From NCBI GenBank assembly GCA_021824575.1, contig JAKAKJ010000050.1, positions 1 to 64,000 of the forward strand: 64,000 bases of DNA, given 5' to 3'. The translations under genes and the position numbers were made by a program. The notes under the pieces were generated by a model. That model was given only the letters and a program-made list of their open reading frames with translations. It was not told the DNA's origin and ran no database searches. This document shows, piece by piece, positions 24,892 to 31,402 of this stretch (position 1 is its first letter; each line of letters opens with the position of its first letter). The DNA comes from Chloroflexota bacterium. GTDB lineage: Bacteria; Chloroflexota; Anaerolineae; Anaerolineales; Villigracilaceae.

Positions 24892-25542
24892 ATGAAGAAG
24901 TCCCTTGCGGCGCGCCTGGCATTTTGGGGTCTGCTTTGTATTGGCGCATTGTCATCGTCTGGCTTCACATCAACGTCAGATAATTATTGGACATGGGAGC
25001 TGGAACATGGGAAACTGAATCTGCCAGCGAAAGCAATTCTGCAATCGGAATATACATCCTGTGGTGAAGCAGTGATCACGATGACCCACAATTATGCTTA
25101 TCCCGAGGCGCAGATCAGCGAGCTGGACGTGATTGATTATGCCTCGTCTCAGGGATATTACACAGCACGCCGGGCTCCGTTTACGAGCCCGGAAAACATG
25201 GTGAAGATTGCATCGCATTTTGCGAATACAGTTTCGGCTGGCGCAGCGGACAATGCGGACGATGCGCTGGCATTCCTGACTCAAAAGTTGACCAGCGGTG
25301 ATCCGGTCATTATAGATATTCGCACCCGCCTGTATGATCCAACGTCGAGCGCACACTTTGTTGTGGTCACCGGTATGTCCATTGATAAAAATCCCAATTG
25401 GACGAAAATATATTTCAACGATCCGCTGACAGGCACGAACCGCTGGGGATACTGGCTGGGCGTCGAGGGAGTCTGGGACGCCTGGCAGAACAACGGCGAT
25501 CCCGGTGGGCGCGGCTGGTGGATGATAATTTCTTCTCCTTGA
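24892..25542 (+). CDS. Secreted C39-like (papain-fold) protein
   Basis: 216 residues with a Sec signal peptide (MKKSLAARLAFWGLLCIGAL), so exported. The mature part has the C39-like papain arrangement: Cys57 in QSEYTSCGEA, His155 in TSSAHFVVVTG, and Asp177 in IYFNDPLTG, as in the peptidase C39-like group 2 found in exported proteins of Gram-positives and Chloroflexota. The early residue before Cys is Ser where many have Gln (oxyanion), although Gln51 is nearby. Target unknown. Translated right after the DUF4404 gene; ends at a good terminator. Confidence 0.72.
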   Translation: MKKSLAARLAFWGLLCIGALSSSGFTSTSDNYWTWELEHGKLNLPAKAILQSEYTSCGEAVITMTHNYAYPEAQISELDVIDYASSQGYYTARRAPFTSPENMVKIASHFANTVSAGAADNADDALAFLTQKLTSGDPVIIDIRTRLYDPTSSAHFVVVTGMSIDKNPNWTKIYFNDPLTGTNRWGYWLGVEGVWDAWQNNGDPGGRGWWMIISSP

Positions 25543-25558
25543 TTGTTGAGTAAAGCAA

Positions 25559-25590
25559 ATGACCGCCATTCATTGGTGGCGGTCATTTTT
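25559..25590 (+). terminator. Rho-independent terminator after the C39-like gene
   Basis: atgaccgcca and tggcggtcat pair around ttcattgg, followed by TTTTT. Convenient for both strands, since the left side is A-rich. Confidence 0.8.
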
Positions 25591-25616
25591 CTTTAAACGG
25601 AAGCCGATATGGCAAT

Positions 25617-25657
25617 TTACAGGAGATTGCTTCGCCGTGTCACTTCTCGCAGCGACA
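25617..25657. repeat. MITE-like palindromic repeat, half copy C
   Basis: Contains gagattgcttcg and the terminus ctcgcagcgaca (25646-25657), the right half of the element seen at 4211-4395 and elsewhere. The left half is missing. Confidence 0.5.
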
Positions 25658-25667
25658 TGCAATGTGT

Positions 25668-26630
25668 CTATGGTTTAAAGTTGATTGTCTGGGTTAAGCA
25701 GGTGCCGCTTTGACCTGTTTTTGAGCAAAGTGTGATCGTGACACGGATTTTGTTTCCGTGAGGGTCGTAATTGAAAGCCGGAGCGCTGACGGTGTAGGTC
25801 TTGCCCACGCCAAGTATGTCCCGGGTGCTTGAAGTGAGGCATCCATTGTTATCGGTAAAACCATCCGCATAGTTTGATAACGAAACCCCGGTAACGGTAT
25901 CCTTGACCGTGAGCGTCTGGGACACAAAAGGAATTGAGCCTGTGTTCTTCAATTTGACCTCCACCCAATAATTATTATTGCAATTATCCATGCTGCTGTA
26001 AGTGACATCGAAATCGGGCCGGGGCGTTGGTGTCATAGTCGGTGTGGGGGTGGGCGGAGGTGTGTAAATCGGAAGCGAAGCAATATTTCCAACCACCGTT
26101 GCATACTCTCCCCAGACCCAGCAGAATTTGTAAGGTGAGTCTGGATTGCGAATATACCAGTAGTTGCCCAAAGCATTGCGGCCAAAGATTTGCGCGGTCT
26201 CGCCTACTAATAATGCTCCCTCCCAATCGTAGACAATGCCCGGTCCGCTGCGGCAGTTCGTAGGCACGGAGACGCTGATTACTGGGGTTAGTGGCGTGGG
26301 TGTAAGTGTCGCAGTTGCGGTCAAGGTCGGCGTCAGTGTGGATGTCGCTGTTGCAGTTTGCGTTGGGATGGCCGTCGCGGTCGGCGTTTGACTTTGCGTT
26401 TGGGTGGGTGTGATCGTCGGCGGTTCAAGCGTGGAAGTTATCGTCGGAGGCAGGGTGGCGGAGGGTACCGCTGACAGGGCCGCCTCGGTGATATCTGCAA
26501 TTACAGTTTGAGCCGCCCCCGTGCTGATGAGGTCCGTATTCTGCAGGATGATGGTGGTGGGCAGCGCACACCCCAGACTAATGACCATCAAGGTGATGAG
26601 TGTCAATGAGACGAAACGAAAGTGGCGCAT
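25668..26630 (-). CDS. Lipoprotein with TP-rich linkers, SH3-like domain and Ig-like C-terminus
   Basis: A 320-residue exported lipoprotein: signal peptide with lipobox SLGC (Cys21), a helical/polar part, a Thr/Pro-rich linker (about 60-115), then a bacterial SH3-like domain (NCRSGPGIVYDWEGALLVGE, VWGEYATVVG), a second TPTPTMTPTPRP linker and a C-terminal beta domain (VEVKLKNTGSIPFVSQTLTV), similar to CARDB/Ig-like segments. Such composite lipoproteins are typical of Anaerolineae cell surfaces. Binding partner unknown; the SH3-like domain suggests cell-wall or peptide contact. The start has an aggaggacc ribosome site. Confidence 0.75.
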   Translation of the reverse strand: MRHFRFVSLTLITLMVISLGCALPTTIILQNTDLISTGAAQTVIADITEAALSAVPSATLPPTITSTLEPPTITPTQTQSQTPTATAIPTQTATATSTLTPTLTATATLTPTPLTPVISVSVPTNCRSGPGIVYDWEGALLVGETAQIFGRNALGNYWYIRNPDSPYKFCWVWGEYATVVGNIASLPIYTPPPTPTPTMTPTPRPDFDVTYSSMDNCNNNYWVEVKLKNTGSIPFVSQTLTVKDTVTGVSLSNYADGFTDNNGCLTSSTRDILGVGKTYTVSAPAFNYDPHGNKIRVTITLCSKTGQSGTCLTQTINFKP

Positions 26631-27026
26631 GGGTCCTCCTAGTGATATTTATACCCGGCTAGGCCCAGATGCAGCCTAGCCAATTGGACAGGAGGAATTT
26701 CTAAAGCTAATAACTCCTATTCAAAAAGGCAGGGATAAGACGGCGCAAAGCATGCCTTTGTTCCAGCGGAGATAATTTCAATTCCCCGCCAAATTTATTA
26801 TATATCCCGGATAAAGAAAAGCAAATACTGCGGTAATAGTGCGATAACCCCATTGACACCTCATCATGAGAAATGCTAAAGTGACGACAAGCAGCCAACA
26901 GAATTGCGGGCGATCGTTAAGCTTGGGCCCGCATGATATTGGATGCTTTGATGGGATGGAAACAGGAGAGGGACGGTTCCACCCAGTCAGAGTTGATGAC
27001 TCAACAACACAAAAGGAGAGTGAATT
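26631..27026. other. Gap between divergent surface-protein genes, possible gene remnant
   Basis: About 400 bases with no convincing gene. A minus-strand frame (26707-26898, 63 codons) ends KLSPLEQRHALRRLIPAFLN, vaguely like a LuxR-type helix-turn-helix (LTPREREVLRLIA), and may be the remnant of a regulator; the support is weak. A clear aaaggagag ribosome site precedes the gene at 27027. No strong promoter is obvious. Confidence 0.3.
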
Positions 27027-27608
27027 ATGAAAAACAGTACTGGCCTGACTCTCTTATCGGTAATGATCCTGTTCCCGTTGATGTTTTCGTTTGCATTCCC
27101 AGCAGGCAATAGTGCCGTGACGGTGGCACCTGCAGAATGCCCTCCCGGTTATTCAGGGACATATCCGAGCTGCGTCGTGACGGTTCGCGGCTGTACCAAC
27201 CCAGGCGCGGCGAATTACAACCCGAATGCAACCGCAGACGATGGCTCTTGCAAATCTGTGGTTGCAGTGATTATGGGCTGTACCATTCCGGGAGCGGTCA
27301 ATTACAACCCCAACGCGACTGCGGACGATGGATCTTGCAAATATGGACATCCAGTGGTTGCCGGCTGCACTGTTCCAAGCGCGGCGAATTACAACCCGGA
27401 GGCAACAGCGGGCGACGGCTCTTGTAACTACACGTCTTCATCAGTTTCCGGTTGCACCGTTCCAAGCGCGGCAAATTACAACCCGAACGCGACTGCGGAC
27501 GATGGCTCTTGCAAGTATGGACATCCACTGGTTTCCGGCTGCACCATGCCGGGGGCGGCAAATTACAACCCGAATGCCACTGTGGATGATGGCTCCTGCC
27601 CACAATAG
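27027..27608 (+). CDS. Secreted protein of five GC(T)xPxAxNYNPxATxxDGSC repeats
   Basis: 193 residues: a signal peptide (about 1-30), a short linker with PPGYSGTYPSC, and five near-identical repeats of about 29 residues from residue 55 to the end, each with the core GCTxPGAANYNPNAT and DDGSC. Two cysteines per repeat suggest one disulfide each; Asn/Asp-rich loops suggest calcium binding. This repeat is best known from surface and secreted proteins of Bacteroidota and other environmental bacteria. DNA identity between repeats is high, so recent duplication is likely. No sorting anchor or catalytic domain is seen, so it is probably released or bound by other proteins. Confidence 0.75.
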   Translation: MKNSTGLTLLSVMILFPLMFSFAFPAGNSAVTVAPAECPPGYSGTYPSCVVTVRGCTNPGAANYNPNATADDGSCKSVVAVIMGCTIPGAVNYNPNATADDGSCKYGHPVVAGCTVPSAANYNPEATAGDGSCNYTSSSVSGCTVPSAANYNPNATADDGSCKYGHPLVSGCTMPGAANYNPNATVDDGSCPQ

Positions 27609-27648
27609 CTATCCATAAGTTTCGCGATGACAGTCCAGAAAAATATAA

Positions 27649-27745
27649 TTATGTTTTTGGAAAAACATAGTGAAGTTTTTCCAAAAACATAATGAAGTCT
27701 TCGTGAAAACATCGAGAAGTTTTTTGAGAAACTTCTCGATGTTTT
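27649..27745. terminator. Two adjacent 17-bp hairpins between convergent genes
   Basis: Hairpin 1: arms 27649-27665 and 27676-27692 (ttatgtttttggaaaaa type), perfect, 10-base loop. Hairpin 2: arms 27706-27722 and 27729-27745 (aaaacatcgagaagttt type), perfect, 6-base loop. They are 13 bases apart and share words (aaaacat, gaagttt). A- and T-rich arm ends would permit termination in both directions. The rest of 27609-27900 shows nothing. Confidence 0.6.
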
Positions 27746-27900
27746 CTAGACTTAACAAGACGTGCTTCGTATAGGCATCGTCTCACTTTAATTTACGGCA
27801 TTTTTCTTGAAGACGATATTATCGAACGCCTTTTTGGACGCTGCGCCGGTTGAAATGCGGCAAAACGCTTGTAACCCGGCCTGTATGCACAGAGTAGGCA

Positions 27901-30198
27901 TCAGGCATTGATCCCGGCAATTTCGGCCAGCGTATCAATGTAGGTCTTGGCAATCAGGGTGCTGCGGTTTGATTCCTGGAAAGAGCGGGGCGTATCGGGC
28001 AGGCTTGCAACTGACCTGACCAGCGATTGCACGGCCTTCTCTTTTTGGCCCGGATCTTTGAGTATCCCGTAAGCCAGTGCCGGAATTTGGGTCTGCCCCA
28101 GTTCCTTCAAAAGCGCCTTTTTCAAGGCTTGATCACCGTCCCTGAGCACACGCTTTTCCTTGGCGCTGAGATCGCCAATCTGCTGCTGGATCAGCCCGAG
28201 GACGGTGTCGCTCAACATCAGGTTTAGGATGGTCTCTGTGCTTTTGTGTTTCTTATTCTTCTTCGTCTGGTAGCCGATCACGGTCATCAAGTCTTCAATG
28301 GGTAGGTTTTCTGCGAACAGGTTTCTGATCTCAGGCAGAGCATGTTTGCGCTGGGCTTTACTTTTGAACTCGGGGAAGCCGTAACGGTCGCGGCCCAGCA
28401 GGCCAAAACGGTGGATGATGATCTCGAAGCGATCCACCTTTCCCAGTCCCAGGTGCAGTTTCGCGTTCCGGTTTTCATACACGGTATCCAGGTCGCGTTC
28501 AAAGTCCCTATAGAAGGCATCGAAGGGCATGCCAATTGGCACGATCCCCAGTCGGCATTGCTTGATGTATTCCTTGAATACATACTTTGGATGACCGTTA
28601 TATTCCATATGAACGCCCATCTTTTCGAGCGCCGGCCATTTTTCCTTGTCCAGGAAGCAATCCAAAAGTGTTGCGACACTGCCCTCCAAGCCATCGAAGG
28701 TGAGCAGGTAAGCCATCATGGTGCGGGCCTCGAGGAATCTTTCGATGGTCTCCAAACTCAATTTCTTGAAGGTCCTGCGCAGGGACTCGCCGGTATCCGG
28801 CCTTCGTTGGTTCAATTCCATCGCGCGCTGTATCTCCGGGCCCATTGTGCTGGCGATCCGCTTCATCACCTGTTCCACAAACCAGGGCAGGCGCGTCCAC
28901 CATTCGCCTTCCTGCAGATTGGCTTTCAGCACCTCCAGCTCTCTGTCAAAGCCAGCCTTCAATTCCCTCTTCTTCGTTGCGATCTTGGATTCCCATTGAT
29001 TCGCGATATCTGCAACGGTCACATAGGCCGCACCTCCGTATTTATCGAAGCGCATACGAAGTTCAAGATACGCCATGGTCATCAGGACAGCAGATTCCTG
29101 CGGGGCGGCCAGCTTGCAGACTTTAGCCCTGATTGGCAGACAATCGGTTTGTTCTTCGGTGAAATAGATGGCACAGGAGATCAGGTTGAGACTTTCGCCG
29201 ATCTTTTTTATACCCGGCAGCTTGCTTTTCGCCAGCTCATCATCTCCAAGTTTGAGCATGGCAGCCAGCGTGGCTTCGTTGGTTTGATGCAGTCTGTCAA
29301 TCAACGTATCGCGTGCTGAGAACTGTTCCGTATCGTTTTCGATCATATCCATCAATTCGTTGACCGATAACGTCCGGCCCTCCTTCGATACCTGATTCTG
29401 CATCAGGAAATCCGGATACCCATGCACAATTTCCCATACCCATTGCAATTCCTTCATGCTCTCCCGGATTCCTGTCAGCGAGAACGTATCCATTTGATGC
29501 AGCAGGTGCGTAATGTCGCTGGTCGTATAGGGAAAGTCCGGCTTATTCCTGCCTCTTGACGTCCGGCCCGGCAGTAATTGACTTCGATCCAATACCACTG
29601 CCAGTTCCGCTCGTTTTCCATTATCTATTCTGATATTCTTAAAGAGTAATGGATCAACTGATTTATAAACATCCTGATAGAGCAAAACAAGCGCTTCCCA
29701 ACTGAGGGGGGACGCCATATCTGCTGCGATCTTTTGGGCGCAGCGTTCGACTTTGCTGCCCTGGTCCTTGCTCAGAATATGCTTGAGAAGTGCCCCTCTG
29801 TATTTATCGGAAAAATCCCAGCCCCCCTCTCCGAAGGGTTTCTTGTATTCCTTCCTGATGCGTTCCGTCAACTGATAATAATCGAGAGGGTATTTCATCT
29901 CGTCAATAAGGGTGTTGCACTCTGCTCTAATTTGCTCGTTCTCCCGAAGCGCCTTGACGGGGGGGAATACACTTTCGAGCAGCGGCAGCGCCCAGCCTCC
30001 CAAGTCTGTTCTGCTGATCACCAGGAACAGCATCACGCCCACGAGCACAGCGGCTACCGGGGCGAGCCAACCCAGCTCGAGCAATTCCATGATGACTGAG
30101 ATCGAAATACCCACCGCCGAAGCCAATACTACCAACAACACACTGAACGTCATTGTGGATAGTCTCAACGTCTGGCTGTTCATTATTTGACTTTTCAT
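27901..30198 (-). CDS. Large membrane-anchored protein of unknown function
   Basis: 765 residues. Two N-terminal membrane helices (about residues 16-40 and 44-63), then about 700 residues of soluble, mainly helical, charged sequence with no motif I recognise: no P-loop, no His/Asp phosphorelay site, no protease triad. Recurrent features are Leu-rich helices such as DELAKSKLPGIKKIGESLNL and a segment PKYVFKEYIKQC with aromatic residues. With both helices at the start, the large part is probably cytoplasmic or, less likely, outside. The start has GGAAGG about nine bases upstream. It follows, on the same strand, the STAND gene, its small partner and a truncated gene, and may have been in one operon with them before the repeats entered. 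Confidence 0.7.
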   Translation of the reverse strand: MKSQIMNSQTLRLSTMTFSVLLVVLASAVGISISVIMELLELGWLAPVAAVLVGVMLFLVISRTDLGGWALPLLESVFPPVKALRENEQIRAECNTLIDEMKYPLDYYQLTERIRKEYKKPFGEGGWDFSDKYRGALLKHILSKDQGSKVERCAQKIAADMASPLSWEALVLLYQDVYKSVDPLLFKNIRIDNGKRAELAVVLDRSQLLPGRTSRGRNKPDFPYTTSDITHLLHQMDTFSLTGIRESMKELQWVWEIVHGYPDFLMQNQVSKEGRTLSVNELMDMIENDTEQFSARDTLIDRLHQTNEATLAAMLKLGDDELAKSKLPGIKKIGESLNLISCAIYFTEEQTDCLPIRAKVCKLAAPQESAVLMTMAYLELRMRFDKYGGAAYVTVADIANQWESKIATKKRELKAGFDRELEVLKANLQEGEWWTRLPWFVEQVMKRIASTMGPEIQRAMELNQRRPDTGESLRRTFKKLSLETIERFLEARTMMAYLLTFDGLEGSVATLLDCFLDKEKWPALEKMGVHMEYNGHPKYVFKEYIKQCRLGIVPIGMPFDAFYRDFERDLDTVYENRNAKLHLGLGKVDRFEIIIHRFGLLGRDRYGFPEFKSKAQRKHALPEIRNLFAENLPIEDLMTVIGYQTKKNKKHKSTETILNLMLSDTVLGLIQQQIGDLSAKEKRVLRDGDQALKKALLKELGQTQIPALAYGILKDPGQKEKAVQSLVRSVASLPDTPRSFQESNRSTLIAKTYIDTLAEIAGINA

Positions 30199-30267
30199 CC
30201 CGCCGCCTTCCTTTTATTTATTGGGGGGCGCCAACACCAGAAACACAATGTCATTCTCCCGAAAGAC

Positions 30268-30400
30268 ACGCCTGCACTTTCGCCCCCCACGCAGTTCGTG
30301 GGGCAGGTGTGCAAGTGTCGGGACGATGTGAACGACCAAAGGAAGTGACGAATCCAGCCGCTTTTGCGGCAGAGACCCTTCGCTGCGCTCAGGGTGACAT
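30268..30400. repeat. Palindromic repeat cluster (two different types)
   Basis: 30268-30324 folds into a long imperfect hairpin with inner stem ccccacg/cgtgggg (30285-30303). At 30375-30399 the words cccttcgctgcgctcagggtg form another, well-known type of environmental-genome repeat (ctgagcgcagcgaagg on the other strand). With the element at 30676 they fill the gap 30199-30777; no gene is seen there. Confidence 0.5.
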
Positions 30401-30675
30401 GGGTCTATGTTATCGAATTTAGGCACTTCCTATTTATCAATCTCCTCCGGTCTTGACCGAAAGATGCGCCGCCTCTTGGGCTGTATCAGAAACTTGTAAC
30501 GAAGCAATTTCTTGATGGATGTGCTTGTGCATTTCTCCCCATTCCGCGCTGTTCATATTCATTCTACGACTTTTATTTTAAGGATTCAACATTCCAAAGG
30601 AAACCTGACTGAAAATATCTTCGAACGATGCAACAACATAATGGGGAAAGCGAATAAACTTCGTATAGTCGGATA

Positions 30676-30777
30676 TGTCGTTGCGAGTCTTTGAGAAGCA
30701 ATCTCCCGGCAACGAGGAGGCTGCCGCGTCGGCCTACGGCCTCGCCATAGGCGTACTTCGCGACCCTCGCAATGATA
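30676..30777. repeat. MITE-like palindromic repeat, copy D
   Basis: 102 bases with inverted termini tgtcgttgcgag (30676-30687) and ctcgcaatgata (30766-30777) and inner gaagcaatctc and gctgccgcg words shared with the other copies. It abuts the broken end of an SRPBCC gene. Confidence 0.7.
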
Positions 30778-30920
30778 TTTGGATTTGACTTCACGTCTTT
30801 GATCTTGACCATGCTGGGCCAGATCTCCGGCAAATGATGGGGATCATTCATGAAGGCAAACACCTTCTCGACCGGCGCATTGATTGTGATGGTCTTGTGA
30901 ATCTTGACCGTATCTCTCAC
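30778..30920 (-). pseudogene. SRPBCC-family gene truncated by a repeat
   Basis: Read on the minus strand from about 30920, the frame encodes TVKIHKTITINAPVEKVFAF and continues MNDPHHLPEIWPSMVKIKDV: the first strand, helix and turn of a START/Bet-v-1-like (SRPBCC) protein, normally about 140-150 residues. After about 48 residues the homology stops exactly where MITE-like copy D begins, and the frame then reads repeat sequence. It starts 26 bases after the small GQVAIG gene in the same direction, so it was the third gene of that operon. SRPBCC proteins bind hydrophobic ligands. Confidence 0.65.
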
Positions 30921-30945
30921 CTCCTTCCGCTTTCGGGGTGAAAAG

Positions 30946-31389
30946 CTAACTGCCCGGCACTCCGAAACGCTCCTTGAATTCATGCGCAATGGCATCCCCG
31001 GCGGCCTCGACCAGCTTGCCAACCAGCGGATTCACAACCAGTCCCGTCACTGCACCAGCAAGTTGCGGGATGTTCTTCACGAACCAATCTCTGATCTGCG
31101 CCATTGTGGAAACATCCGGCTTCGTCGCGTTGATGGCCTGTTCCAGTTCCTTTGTCTTATACAAAGCGGGACCTCTTTTATCGGGTGGCGCATCTGCCAT
31201 CACCTGCTCTCTCAATTTTTCGACCAACGCGGATAGTTCCTTGATTTCATCGTCCGTCAGGCTGGACGTGATTGAATGAACCTGTTGGATATTTGAGCCG
31301 ATGGCTACCTGTCCGCTTATATTGCCGGAGATATTTGCCTCGATGGTTGGCTTTTGGGCGACTTTTTTTAACTTCTGTTTTGATGTCAT
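30946..31389 (-). CDS. Small protein sharing the GQVAIG motif with the STAND ATPase
   Basis: 147 residues. Residues 19-40 (NISGNISGQVAIGSNIQQVH) match the N-terminus of the neighbouring STAND protein (DGDISGQVAVGNNILQIG). A helical, charged middle follows (LTDDEIKELSALVEKLREQV), and the C-terminal third has a hydrophobic amphipathic stretch (AGAVTGLVVNPLVGKLVEAA) that could insert into a membrane. The start at 31389 has a cggaggag ribosome site; the gap to the STAND gene is 13 bases, so they are cotranslated. I infer that the shared motif lets the two proteins associate; a role as effector is a hypothesis. No family is known to me. Confidence 0.7.
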   Translation of the reverse strand: MTSKQKLKKVAQKPTIEANISGNISGQVAIGSNIQQVHSITSSLTDDEIKELSALVEKLREQVMADAPPDKRGPALYKTKELEQAINATKPDVSTMAQIRDWFVKNIPQLAGAVTGLVVNPLVGKLVEAAGDAIAHEFKERFGVPGS

Positions 31390-31402
31390 ATATTCTCCTC
31401 CG

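Noticed and set aside
26707-26898. 63-codon frame as a LuxR-type regulator
   Set aside because: Only a weak resemblance at the end, no ribosome site and no full helix-turn-helix; kept as a possible remnant in the gap entry.
27180-27605. CRISPR-like spacing in the repeats of the secreted protein
   Set aside because: Repeats are in frame, of about 87-90 bases, with Cys codons kept; a protein repeat, not an array.
28342-29319. 325-codon frame opposite the 765-residue protein gene
   Set aside because: Opposite to a longer frame with membrane helices, a ribosome site and natural protein composition; no family match.
30573-31022. 149-codon frame as a complete gene
   Set aside because: Its first part overlaps the GQVAIG gene and its last part is repeat sequence; only the middle is SRPBCC-like, recorded as a pseudogene.
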